DNA from: JAOAPY01 sp038237475
Lineage (GTDB): Bacteria; Acidobacteriota; Blastocatellia; Pyrinomonadales; Pyrinomonadaceae
Length of the DNA stretch: 64,000 nt
Assembly: GCA_038237475.1 (NCBI GenBank)
Contig: JBBRYS010000012.1
Location: 1 to 64,000, forward strand
Direction: 5' to 3'
Below the pieces are notes generated by a model that saw only the letters and a list, made by a program, of their open reading frames with translations, ran no database searches and was not told the origin of the DNA. The translations under genes were made by a program, and so were the position numbers. Positions 55,665 through 64,000 of this stretch are shown piece after piece (the first letter of the stretch is position 1; every line of letters begins with the position of its first letter).

Positions 55665-57277
55665 AACCCCTCGATCTGGTAATCATTTTTGGCTACTTAA
55701 TTGGCATCACACTGTTCGGTGTCTGGTTCTCGCGCAAGCAGGAAACGACACGCGACTATTTTCTGGGCGATAGAACGGTGCCCTGGTGGGCCATCGCTGC
55801 TTCCATAGTAGCGACCGAAACCTCGACGATTACCTTCATCTCCGTGCCGGGAATTGCTTTCGCGCGCGGAGGGAATTTCGAATTTCTACAACTCGTCATG
55901 GGTTACATGGTCGGCCGGGTAGTCATTTCGCTGCTTTTCATCCCTTCGTATTTTCGCGGCGAGCTCCTGACGGTTTACCAGCTACTCGAGCGGCGCTTTG
56001 GCAATCGCATCAAGATGCTGGCGGCCTCGCTGTTCGTCGTGATGCGTAACATCGCGGATGGAATTCGATTGCTGCTGACAGCCTTTGTATTGGCGGCGGT
56101 CTACACGGCGTTTCAGCCACAGGCGAACACCGAGACGATCGTGATCGCATCGGTTGTGCTGCTCGGCGTCGTAATGATTATCTTCACTTATTTTGGCGGC
56201 ATGGAGGCGGTCATTTGGGTTGAGGTGGTTCAGCTGGGAATTTACCTGGCCGGCGCTGCGATGGCCGGGTTGGTTCTCGTGATGGCTATTAAGGGCGGCT
56301 GGCCTGAGGCAATTTCTCTCGGCGAGCAATATCACAAATTCAATTTTATTGACTTTGGCATAAGACCTACGATCTACGCATTCAAGGCGCCATTTACCAG
56401 TGGGGCCTGGTCGTTTACGCTGCCTATCGATCTGACCAAGACGTACACTTTCTGGGCCGGCCTTTTGGGTGGCTGCTTTCTGACCATGAGCACCCACGGC
56501 ACCGATCAATATCTGGTGCAACGCTATCTATGTACTGACAAACCGCGGCGGGCCGCAGCCGCACTTTTGTCCAGCGGCGCGATAGTGTTTGCGCAGTTCG
56601 TTGGATTTCTGTTCATAGGTGTGCTGCTGTTTGCGTTCTATGCGCCGCAAACCGATCCTGGATATGGAGCGCTGGCCGCAGGGGCTGCCACCCTCCCTTT
56701 AGGTGGTGTCTTTCAAGCCGTGGGAGGCGACCGTGTCTTTCCTGATTTCATAACCAAGTTCATGCCATCAGGGCTTTCAGGTCTGGTGGTAGCGGCGATC
56801 TTTGCCGCAGCTCTGTCGTCTTCTCTTAATTCAATCGCTGCAACGGCTCTTAACGATTTGTACAAACCATTCCGGCCGCATCGTGATGACAAACATTACC
56901 TGCGCGTGTCGCATTGGTTGACGCTGCTCTGGGGTGTTCTGCAGATCGGTGTCGCGTTGATCGCGATGCGTCAGAATCGCTCGGCCCTCGATCAGGCTTT
57001 GTCGATCGCTTCCTTGATCAACGGGCCGGTTCTCGGGGTATTTTTGGTTGGGACCTTTCTCCGTAAGGTGAGCGAGCCACCGGCGCTGATAGGCATGATC
57101 GTTAGTATTGTAGTGATGTTGTACGTCCGCTTCTGGACGCCAATCGCCTGGACCTGGTATGTCCTGCTCGGCAGTATCATAACGTTACTGGTTGCCTGGC
57201 TCGCGAGTTTTGCTTTTGCGGCTACGCCCATCGACCAGCAGAACGAACTTTCGCCTTCCGCATCCGGCCGGAAATAG
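55661..57277 (+). CDS. sodium:solute symporter, probable MurNAc importer (MurT-like)
   Basis: 538 residues with about 13 membrane helices in the SSS/SLC5 pattern. Landmarks are DYFLGDRTVPWWAIAASIVATETSTITFI, MSTHGTDQYLVQRYL and ALSSSLNSIAATALNDLY, with the sodium-site serines. In Tannerella forsythia a transporter of this family (MurT) imports MurNAc and lies with murK and murQ. The four-base overlap with murQ here strongly supports the same cargo, though other amino sugars cannot be excluded. Confidence 0.82.
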   Translation: MKPLDLVIIFGYLIGITLFGVWFSRKQETTRDYFLGDRTVPWWAIAASIVATETSTITFISVPGIAFARGGNFEFLQLVMGYMVGRVVISLLFIPSYFRGELLTVYQLLERRFGNRIKMLAASLFVVMRNIADGIRLLLTAFVLAAVYTAFQPQANTETIVIASVVLLGVVMIIFTYFGGMEAVIWVEVVQLGIYLAGAAMAGLVLVMAIKGGWPEAISLGEQYHKFNFIDFGIRPTIYAFKAPFTSGAWSFTLPIDLTKTYTFWAGLLGGCFLTMSTHGTDQYLVQRYLCTDKPRRAAAALLSSGAIVFAQFVGFLFIGVLLFAFYAPQTDPGYGALAAGAATLPLGGVFQAVGGDRVFPDFITKFMPSGLSGLVVAAIFAAALSSSLNSIAATALNDLYKPFRPHRDDKHYLRVSHWLTLLWGVLQIGVALIAMRQNRSALDQALSIASLINGPVLGVFLVGTFLRKVSEPPALIGMIVSIVVMLYVRFWTPIAWTWYVLLGSIITLLVAWLASFAFAATPIDQQNELSPSASGRK

Positions 57278-57297
57278 ATTCCCTGGGCTTAGCTTAA

Positions 57298-59190
57298 ATG
57301 AAATTTCAAATCAGCAAGAGTAAGCCGCGGACTTTCCTGGCGTTGGTGTTGCAGGTGTTGCTGCTTTGCGCCCCGGCCACAGTCCTCGGCCGAGCCGCTG
57401 GAGTTAAGAACGCTGCTTCCGCCAAACCGTATTCATCAATTCCCAGCCGAGATGCAATCAAGTGGGCTGACAAGCAATTGCGGCGGATGTCGCTCGATGA
57501 AAAGATCGGCCAGTTAATCGCGGTTGGAGTCAACGCAACGTTTCTGAATCAGGACAGCGAAGCTTACCGCGCCCTGTGTCATCAGGTAGTCGACAATCAC
57601 ATTGGCGGTATAATTCTTTTTCGCGGCCCGGTCTATGAATCGGCGATGCTTGTGAATCGCATGCAGCAGCTGGCCCGGTATCCGCTTTTGGTCTCCGCTG
57701 ATCTCGAAGCCGGTGCCGGGATGCGTTTCGACGACACGGTCAACTTCCCCTGGAACATGGCGGTCGCCGCTACTGGAAATCCCGACTATGCGCGGCGGCA
57801 GGGCGAAATTACAGCCCGCGAAGCGCGCGCTCTCGGCATTCAGCAGATCTATGCGCCTGTAGTTGACGTTAACAACAACGCGGCCAATCCGGTCATTAAC
57901 GTTCGATCTTATGGCGAGGATGCCGCGGAGGTAGCGCGTTTCGCCGCAGCTTTTACTCAAGGGGCACAGCACGGTGGAGTGATCGCTACCGCGAAACATT
58001 TTCCCGGACATGGTGATACCGCAGTCGATTCACATCGCGGCTTACCGGAAATCGATGTCGATCGGGCGCGGCTGAATAGTATCGAACTGGTGCCGTTTCA
58101 GGCGGCGGTCTCTGCCGGAGTTGGCGCAGTGATGACGGGCCACATCGGCTTGCCCCGAATTGACGCAACCGTAGTGAAGCCTTTGCCGAAAGAGATTAAG
58201 GGCAAGCCCGTCGATACCAGCGAGGCGGGGGAAATCGAGGCGCAGGGAACGATGCCCGCAACCATGTCGCCAATCCTGGGTGGGATTCTCCGAAATGATC
58301 TGCACTTCCATGGCATGATCGTGACCGACGCACTGAGCATGAGTGGGCTGACAATATATTTCACTCAGGAAGAGGCAGCGGTTAGGGCGCTGGAAGCCGG
58401 CGCCGACTTATTATTAAAACCGGCTGACGCGGATGCTTCGCTCCGTGGAGTACGAGCTGCGGTGCTCTCCGGGCGTTTGACGGAAAAGCGAGTTGAAGAT
58501 TCGGCTCGCAAGCTTTTGGCCGCAAAATATGATCTCGGTTTGAAAAAAGATCGCATCACGCCGCTCGATCAGATAGACAGCGTGGTGGGAAGTCCCGATG
58601 TGCTCGCGCTGGCGCGAGAGATTGCCGAGCACGCCGTCACTCTCGTGCGAGATGAAGACAAGCAGGTGCCGCTTGCGATCAAGCCGGAGCGGCGGATTTT
58701 TAATCTGGCGATCACGAATGGTGACGATCGACTGACCATTACAAATGCGTTTGTGGGAGCCATGACGCGCGGCGGAGTCAAAATCGAAACCGTGGTTCTT
58801 GACGATCGCTCGGCGGACGCTGAAGTAGAAAAAGCTTTGGAGCGAGCCCGCGGTGCTGAAGTTGTGATTGCTTCGCTCTATGGACGGGTGCGCAGTGGTG
58901 AAATGCGTAGCGTGGGGATGCCAGAGCCGGGCGCACGTGCCCTCGGCACCTTAATCGCGGCGAAGAAACCGATCATTGCGATCAGCTTCGGCAATCCCTA
59001 TCTGCTGCTGAGTTTTCCGGCGCTGCGAACGTACCTTGTCGCCTATGGAGATATGCCAAGCCTGCAGCAAGCAGCGGCGCAGGTCCTTCTGGGGCAACTT
59101 GAGGTCTCTGGAAAGTTGCCGATCTCTTTACCAGGGCTTTATCCGCGTGGTACCGGTATTCAGTTGCGAAAGTCATCTAGGAATCCATAA
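57298..59190 (+). CDS. nagZ: secreted GH3 beta-N-acetylglucosaminidase
   Basis: 630 residues. A signal peptide (about 10-33) is followed by the GH3 catalytic domain with KHFPGHGDTAVDSHRGLPEID (His/Asp dyad, from residue 232) and the nucleophile Asp344 in MIVTDALSMSG. A C-terminal GH3 alpha/beta domain (about 425-625) is present, as in Bacillus NagZ (YbbD) rather than the short Gram-negative enzyme. It would release GlcNAc from GlcNAc-MurNAc fragments outside the cytoplasm. 20 bases after the symporter. Confidence 0.87.
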   Translation: MKFQISKSKPRTFLALVLQVLLLCAPATVLGRAAGVKNAASAKPYSSIPSRDAIKWADKQLRRMSLDEKIGQLIAVGVNATFLNQDSEAYRALCHQVVDNHIGGIILFRGPVYESAMLVNRMQQLARYPLLVSADLEAGAGMRFDDTVNFPWNMAVAATGNPDYARRQGEITAREARALGIQQIYAPVVDVNNNAANPVINVRSYGEDAAEVARFAAAFTQGAQHGGVIATAKHFPGHGDTAVDSHRGLPEIDVDRARLNSIELVPFQAAVSAGVGAVMTGHIGLPRIDATVVKPLPKEIKGKPVDTSEAGEIEAQGTMPATMSPILGGILRNDLHFHGMIVTDALSMSGLTIYFTQEEAAVRALEAGADLLLKPADADASLRGVRAAVLSGRLTEKRVEDSARKLLAAKYDLGLKKDRITPLDQIDSVVGSPDVLALAREIAEHAVTLVRDEDKQVPLAIKPERRIFNLAITNGDDRLTITNAFVGAMTRGGVKIETVVLDDRSADAEVEKALERARGAEVVIASLYGRVRSGEMRSVGMPEPGARALGTLIAAKKPIIAISFGNPYLLLSFPALRTYLVAYGDMPSLQQAAAQVLLGQLEVSGKLPISLPGLYPRGTGIQLRKSSRNP

Positions 59191-59335
59191 CTAAGCGTCG
59201 TGCTTGGCTTGACCGAGCAAGCGAAGACGGTCATCTTCGAATAAGACCGTTCTGCACGGTAGAAGACTCACCGTAGCTGCGCGCGCTCAGCTAAGCTGGA
59301 ACAAGCCGGCTAGTTATTTGCGCCCAGAGAAAAAT

Positions 59336-61846
59336 ATGAATCAGCTTCCCATTCGTTCTCTATTTGCCGGACGAAGGCGCGTGAGCATCGCGGCGTCGCT
59401 GCTACTCCTGTTTTCACTCGGACTCCAGACTTTCGCCACGCAACTTCCCCGCGCGATGCCCTCGGTAGTGGGAATGTCTTCCGATCATCTCGCGCAGATG
59501 GATGAGATCATCAACGAGGCGATTGCAAATCACCAACTGCCCGGAGCCGTGGTGCTGGTGGCGCGCAAAGGGCGGGTGGCATGGCGCAAGGCGTATGGCC
59601 AGCGCGCGCTTGAGCCCGAACGCGAACCGATGACGCCAACGACTGTCTTCGACCTTGCGAGTCTTACCAAGGTAGTGGCTACAGCGACGAGCATAATGCT
59701 GCTGGTCGAGCGCGGCCAGGTCCGCCTGAGTGATCCGCTCTCGCAATATATTCCGGAGATAAAAGGGGAAGGGCGCGATCGCATCACCCTCGAATTGCTG
59801 CTGACGCATCGGGCAGGTTATGCGCAGGACTTTGATTTGAAAGAGCGCTGGACCGGTTACGATGAAGCGATCAAGCGATTGATCAAGGAGCCATTGCGCA
59901 ATCCACCGGGCGCGCGTTTTGTGTATAGCGACATCAATTACATCGCGCTTGGCGAGGTCGTCCATCGAGTCAGTGGGCTGCCGCTAAACGAGTTTGCGCG
60001 GCGCAATATTTTTGTTCCCCTGGGGATGAACGAGACTGGATTTCGTCCGGCGGTTGCGCTGAAGACTCGCATTGCGCCTACCGAACGGCGGCGTGGTCAG
60101 CTTAGCTATCTGGGCGACACCGGAGCCAACGCGGGGCCGCAAGGCGACCAGTGGCTGCGCGGTGAAGTTCATGATCCCACGGCCTTTCGCATGGATGGCG
60201 TAGCCGGGCATGCCGGTTTATTTTCCACTGCCGACGATCTCGCGATCTTCGCCCAGATGATTCTGAACGGGGGGCAATATAAAGGTGTGCGCATTCTCAG
60301 CCCCATGACGGTGACTGAGATGACGCGACCGCGGCTCGTCAACGATCAGGGTTGGACGCGGGGCTTGGGCTGGGACATCAACACCAGTTTCTCGACCAAC
60401 CGCGGCGATTTGTTTCCGCTCGGTTCATTCGGGCATACCGGCTTTACCGGGACTTCAATTTGGATTGATCCGGCCAGTGAAACCTTCATGATCTTTCTTA
60501 GTAATCGCGTGCATCCGGATGGCAAGGGCGATGTCGGCCCCTTGCGCGCGCGCGTTGCCTCAATCGTGGCCGGCGCGGTGACAGAAAGCGAAAGTGTACT
60601 TAAGGCGCGGCAGAATTTAGCCACCTACTACGTCGATGTAGTGAAGAATCCCGGCTCGTTGGTTTCGAGTGGATCTGCGAATGAGCGCGCTGAGTCAGTG
60701 GCGCCGGCTGCCGACACGAAAGTGCTGACCGGCATCGATGTGCTGCAACGTGATGGCTTCAAACAGTTATCGGGGTTGCGAATTGGACTCGTAACCAATC
60801 ACACCGGGCGGAACCGTGCCGGGCAGCAAACGATCGACCTGCTGAGGGCTGCGCCTGGTGTGCGGCTGGTTGCTTTGTTTTCCCCGGAGCATGGCATCCG
60901 CGGCGCTGCTGATGAAAAGATCTCCGACTCCAAAGACGAGCAGAGTGGCCTGCCTATCTTCTCCTTATATGGAGAAACCCGTAGGCCGCGCCCGGAACAG
61001 TTGAAGGAACTGGATGCGCTTGTTTATGACATACAGGATGTCGGCGCACGTTTTTACACGTACATTTCCACGCTTGGTTATGTGATGGAGGAGGCGGCCA
61101 AAGCGCACCTGCCCGTTTATGTTCTCGATCGGCCGAACCCCATCAATGGCATTGACGTCGAAGGCCCCGTGCCGGATGCGGGAAAGTTGTCGTTTACTGC
61201 TTACCATCAGATTCCGGTGCGGCATGGGATGACGATTGGGGAACTCGCGCAACTCTTTAACGAGCAGCGGAAGATCGGTTGCGATCTGAGAGTGATAAAG
61301 ATGGAAGGCTGGCTGCGTGCCAATTGGTTCGACGCGACCAATCTCTCCTGGATCAATCCCTCCCCGAATATGAGAAGCTTAACTGAGGCGACCCTGTACC
61401 CGGGCATTGGATTGCTGGAGACTACCAACGTTTCCGTCGGTCGCGGCACAGATACACCGTTCGAAATATTGGGCGCGCCCTGGATAAAGGGTGCGGAACT
61501 CACCGCTTACCTGAATAGCCGGCCCATCGCAGGCGTGCGTTTTGTCCCCGTTACGTTCACGCCTCAGAGTTCGGTGTTCAAGTCAGTAGAATGCAGCGGC
61601 ATCAACATTGTCATCATTGATCGCCGGCAGTTTCGCCCCGTACTTGCAGGGCTGGAGATCGCAGTGGCTTTGCGCCGGCTTTATCCAGGAGATTGGAAGG
61701 TTGACGACTACCTGCGGCTGTTGGCGAACGCTGACACGCTCGCCAGGGTTAAGCAAGGCGATGCTGCAGCGGATATCGAGCGCTCCTGGGGTGCAGAGCT
61801 TGAGAAGTTCAAGCAAGTGCGGCGCCGCTTTCTTCTTTATGAATAG
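59336..61846 (+). CDS. secreted fusion: beta-lactamase-fold amidase (AmiE-like) and DUF1343 exo-muramidase (NamZ-like)
   Basis: 836 residues from ATG 59336; a TTG six codons earlier is less likely. Signal peptide about 15-35. Domain 1 (about 45-425) is a serine beta-lactamase/transpeptidase-like fold: SLTK (S109/K112), YSDINY (about 197) and HTGFTG (about 366). Domain 2 (about 462-836) is DUF1343: TGIDVLQRDG, GLVTNHTGR, FSPEHGIRG, DIQDVGARFYTYISTL, LDRPNPING and SVGRGTDTPFE. In Bacillus subtilis the separate proteins AmiE and NamZ (YbbC) remove peptides from MurNAc and then split MurNAc from chain ends. One polypeptide here appears to do both. Activities inferred. Confidence 0.85.
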   Translation: MNQLPIRSLFAGRRRVSIAASLLLLFSLGLQTFATQLPRAMPSVVGMSSDHLAQMDEIINEAIANHQLPGAVVLVARKGRVAWRKAYGQRALEPEREPMTPTTVFDLASLTKVVATATSIMLLVERGQVRLSDPLSQYIPEIKGEGRDRITLELLLTHRAGYAQDFDLKERWTGYDEAIKRLIKEPLRNPPGARFVYSDINYIALGEVVHRVSGLPLNEFARRNIFVPLGMNETGFRPAVALKTRIAPTERRRGQLSYLGDTGANAGPQGDQWLRGEVHDPTAFRMDGVAGHAGLFSTADDLAIFAQMILNGGQYKGVRILSPMTVTEMTRPRLVNDQGWTRGLGWDINTSFSTNRGDLFPLGSFGHTGFTGTSIWIDPASETFMIFLSNRVHPDGKGDVGPLRARVASIVAGAVTESESVLKARQNLATYYVDVVKNPGSLVSSGSANERAESVAPAADTKVLTGIDVLQRDGFKQLSGLRIGLVTNHTGRNRAGQQTIDLLRAAPGVRLVALFSPEHGIRGAADEKISDSKDEQSGLPIFSLYGETRRPRPEQLKELDALVYDIQDVGARFYTYISTLGYVMEEAAKAHLPVYVLDRPNPINGIDVEGPVPDAGKLSFTAYHQIPVRHGMTIGELAQLFNEQRKIGCDLRVIKMEGWLRANWFDATNLSWINPSPNMRSLTEATLYPGIGLLETTNVSVGRGTDTPFEILGAPWIKGAELTAYLNSRPIAGVRFVPVTFTPQSSVFKSVECSGINIVIIDRRQFRPVLAGLEIAVALRRLYPGDWKVDDYLRLLANADTLARVKQGDAAADIERSWGAELEKFKQVRRRFLLYE

Positions 61847-61885
61847 GACAACAGAACGGAGGCGAATTGGATGTGGTCGGATTAA

Positions 61886-62761
61886 CTAATCTGCACTGAC
61901 GTCGAATGCGGCAGGATCTATCTTTTCATTAAATGTGAATTGGGTGAGCTTCAGGACCCACTCAGCGGCGAACGTACCGTTTTGGGAATCTACTGTGAGA
62001 CTAATTTCATACGTATGTGGCAAAGTTAGTCTCGACTCTTTCTTAAAGTCAGAAAACTCCTCGACCATCTTGTAGCGAACCTCGCGCTCAGCGACATTGG
62101 CGTAGGCTCGGGTGCCGGTTTCGGCTGGTATCACTCTGGTGTATTCAGTGCGCACGTGTTGAAAGGTTTCTGAGTCAAAGAACAGGCTGATGTGCAAGTC
62201 AGTGCTGCCGCGAGGGGTATATTTGAGCTCATGCAGCAAGTGTTTATTTTCGGTCTTCTGTCCGGCGTATTCGAGACGCGCGCCACTCCTGCTGACATCC
62301 TGAAGCGGCCAGGCCGACGATAGCGCTCCTCCCATCAAGCCCTGCTTAAAAATCAGGCTGTGGGTCATCAGGAAGCTTCCCAGGAAACTTCGGACGCCCG
62401 CAGTCACAAAGCTTGCCATGAAGCTGCTGCCGTTGTATCCGAGTTGCTCACGTGGATAGACGGGACTGGGGAAGCTCATGCCGACCAGGACCTTGTCTCC
62501 TTCTGACGCCAACACGGCTTTCCCCTGAGCTTGTCCTTTGGGTACGGTGCGAAAGACCACCGAAGATGTTCCTGAGATAATTCGTTGCTTAACCGCTGAC
62601 CGAGCAGTCTCATCGCCGATGGACTGTACATGTTTGGCGAGTACTTCCCCCGCAGTCAACTTCCCCAGCGTTCCTCTAACCGGAGAGACAAGGAGGAGTG
62701 GGCCCAGGAAGCACATCACAACTACAATAACGAGTGTTTGTGGCCTTGCTCTTTTGATCAT
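61886..62761 (-). CDS. secreted/envelope protein of unknown function
   Basis: 291 residues. Signal peptide about 8-30. The rest looks like a beta-rich, LolA/LppX-like fold judged only by pattern (KAVLASEGDKVLVGMSFPSP, GARLEYAGQKTENKHLLHELKYTPRGS, FFDSETFQHVRTEYTR and a late LTLPHTYEISLTV). Similar proteins often neighbour Oar-like receptors in acidobacteria. Here it lies 85 bases downstream of one, on the same strand, with a terminator between. No function is assigned. Confidence 0.6.
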   Translation of the reverse strand: MIKRARPQTLVIVVVMCFLGPLLLVSPVRGTLGKLTAGEVLAKHVQSIGDETARSAVKQRIISGTSSVVFRTVPKGQAQGKAVLASEGDKVLVGMSFPSPVYPREQLGYNGSSFMASFVTAGVRSFLGSFLMTHSLIFKQGLMGGALSSAWPLQDVSRSGARLEYAGQKTENKHLLHELKYTPRGSTDLHISLFFDSETFQHVRTEYTRVIPAETGTRAYANVAEREVRYKMVEEFSDFKKESRLTLPHTYEISLTVDSQNGTFAAEWVLKLTQFTFNEKIDPAAFDVSAD

Positions 62762-62793
62762 GAGCTAATGGTATCGAACGCAGCCGGAGTTCT

Positions 62794-62831
62794 AAAAAAA
62801 AACAGCGAGGCAGCTGTCGCCTCGCTGTTTT
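62794..62831 (-). terminator. intrinsic terminator after the Oar-like receptor gene
   Basis: On the reverse strand, AACAGCGAGGC (complement of 62829-62819) pairs with its complement at 62811-62801 over 11 bases, with a 7-base loop, then a run of about nine U. This is a textbook terminator for the receptor gene that ends at 62847. The forward side has four T and could act weakly too. Confidence 0.85.
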
Positions 62832-62846
62832 CCCTGAACTGCAATT

Positions 62847-64000
62847 TTAGAACAGGAGCTTCAGGGCGAATTGAATTACGCGGGCCGATTCACCTGTTTG
62901 CACGATGGTTTGTGTCGAAGGTGGCGCCACCGTAGCACAACAGGTTTGAGCAAAAACGCTCGACCTGATACTGGGCGAACCGACGGACGCATCCCTTGGG
63001 TTGTCGAAGTTAGGATGGTTAAGCGCATTGAAAAACTCTGTTCTGAACTGGACTTTGACCCGCTCCGTAACCGGGAAGGTTTTGATAAAGCCCATGTCCA
63101 GATTCCAGTAACTTGAGGCGACGAAAATATTCCGGCCGGCGCCGTTTTGTCCGGGCGCTGGCAAACAAAAGGCCTGCGTTAGATCGACACCGCAGGTCAG
63201 GGCGTTCACCGGCGCGAACAGAACCGGACCAGGAAAAGTTTGCCCGGGAAGGTACTGAAGTTTTGCTTTAACCGGGGCCTGCACGCCGGCGCGCGACTCG
63301 TGTGAGCCGTTGGAAGTAAAGGCGCCGCTGCGGACTGCAAATGGCTCGCCTGTCATGAAACTGTAAATACTGTTGATGGTCCATCCACCCAGTATTTGAT
63401 TAACCAGTCCGTTAGATGAATGCAGGAAATGACGACCCTTTCCGAGCGGCACTTCCCACACTGAAGCTACCTGTAATACCTGCGTGCGATCAAAGTCAGA
63501 ACGGGCGCGCTCTTCGCGGAAGTCGCGGATGTCGGTCGGGGTACGCGAATTAGTGGTTGAAAGACCACCGCCTGACGCCGCGCCGACCGGGTCAACAGAC
63601 TGGTTGTCGATCGATTTACCAAAAGTGTAGGCCATGCTTAAGCCCAGTCCGCTACTAAAACGACGCCGCAGCGTAAACTGGGCCGCGTGGTAATTCGAAT
63701 CGCCGCTATTATTCAGATAGGTGATCAGACCAAACTGTTGATTAGGTCTGAGCCTTAAGCCCAGCGTGTTGTCTTCGATGCGTCGGGCGAAGCTTCCGGC
63801 GCCATTGATGTCCAACTCGTTAGTCGTAGTGGACGAGTTAAGGAAGCTGGCCGAGGCAGTGGAACTCAGCCCACCCAGCGTTTGTAACTGACTAAGCAAC
63901 GGCGGCGCCGTTCCGGTAACGCCGGTGGGGCAGCCTGTGCCGGACGGCGTGCACCCCTTAGCACGATTTTGCTGCATGATCAGAAACGAGGGAATAATCG
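62847..64000 (-). CDS. Oar-like TonB-dependent receptor, C-terminal part (partial)
   Basis: About 384 codons are visible; the frame is open at the right edge, so the true start is outside. The segment is a beta-barrel part: YHAAQFTLRRRFSSGLGLSMAYTFGKSIDN, DRTQVLQVASVWEVPLGKGRHF, GWTINSIYSFMTGEPF and FFNALNHPNFDNPRD, ending in LKLLF as outer-membrane barrels do. Such carboxypeptidase-regulatory/Oar-like receptors are greatly expanded in acidobacteria and support the taxonomic guess. The transported ligand is unknown. Confidence 0.85.
   Translation of the reverse strand, partial: IIPSFLIMQQNRAKGCTPSGTGCPTGVTGTAPPLLSQLQTLGGLSSTASASFLNSSTTTNELDINGAGSFARRIEDNTLGLRLRPNQQFGLITYLNNSGDSNYHAAQFTLRRRFSSGLGLSMAYTFGKSIDNQSVDPVGAASGGGLSTTNSRTPTDIRDFREERARSDFDRTQVLQVASVWEVPLGKGRHFLHSSNGLVNQILGGWTINSIYSFMTGEPFAVRSGAFTSNGSHESRAGVQAPVKAKLQYLPGQTFPGPVLFAPVNALTCGVDLTQAFCLPAPGQNGAGRNIFVASSYWNLDMGFIKTFPVTERVKVQFRTEFFNALNHPNFDNPRDASVGSPSIRSSVFAQTCCATVAPPSTQTIVQTGESARVIQFALKLLF

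Overview
The window reads as chromosome of a Gram-negative bacterium, most probably an acidobacterium (Blastocatellia-like). This is inferred from an Oar-type TonB-dependent receptor at the right edge, lipid A/Kdo genes (lpxK, waaA), an hrcA-grpE-dnaK-dnaJ operon, a rpmE-DUF1385-prfA block and 7-bp-period intergenic repeats. Moderately GC-rich, gene-dense and mostly housekeeping. I saw no phage, insertion sequence, CRISPR array, rRNA or tRNA.

Layout. 1-2.8 kb: the end of carB, a decayed secreted-protein gene, a CoA-binding protein and a MoaB/MogA-like protein. 2.9-20.2 kb: respiratory complex I in two blocks, nuoA-nuoB and nuoC-(86-aa unknown)-nuoD-H-I-J-K-L-M-N. Between the blocks lie a glycine-zipper secreted protein, a haem-binding protein and the reverse-strand cassette rpmE-DUF1385-prfA. 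The NADH module nuoE/F/G is absent here. 20.3-25.5 kb: a glycosyltransferase overlapping a radical SAM gene, an Uma2-family gene, then only the front part of an ATP synthase locus (atpZ, atpI, atpB, atpE), closed by a strong terminator. 25.7-31.3 kb: a Ser/Thr kinase, then lpxK, waaA, efp and a zinc metalloprotease on the reverse strand. 31.7-38 kb: hrcA, grpE, dnaK, dnaJ and a secreted four-repeat YARHG protein. 38.1-42.3 kb: tsaD, rsmD and recG on the reverse strand. 42.7-50.6 kb: a xylose-type ABC transporter (xylFGH), a GH57/DUF3536 protein and glgB. 50.7-53.5 kb: a coiled-coil protein, a class V aminotransferase and a LysR regulator.

53.6-61.8 kb is the most coherent pathway: a MurNAc/GlcNAc kinase, murQ, a sodium:solute symporter, a secreted NagZ-like GH3 enzyme, and an 836-residue secreted protein that joins a beta-lactamase-fold (AmiE-like) domain to a DUF1343 (NamZ-like) exo-muramidase domain. 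Together these could trim peptidoglycan fragments outside the cytoplasm, import the free amino sugar, phosphorylate it and convert it to GlcNAc-6-phosphate. A LysR gene is transcribed divergently, with a palindrome in the shared promoter. The window ends with an envelope protein of unknown function and the 3' part of an Oar-like receptor.

Non-coding structure worth attention: heptanucleotide-period repeats ending at or next to the start codons of nuoB, the 86-aa gene and nuoJ; a two-palindrome dispersed repeat in two copies 25 kb apart; and several clear terminators and promoters.
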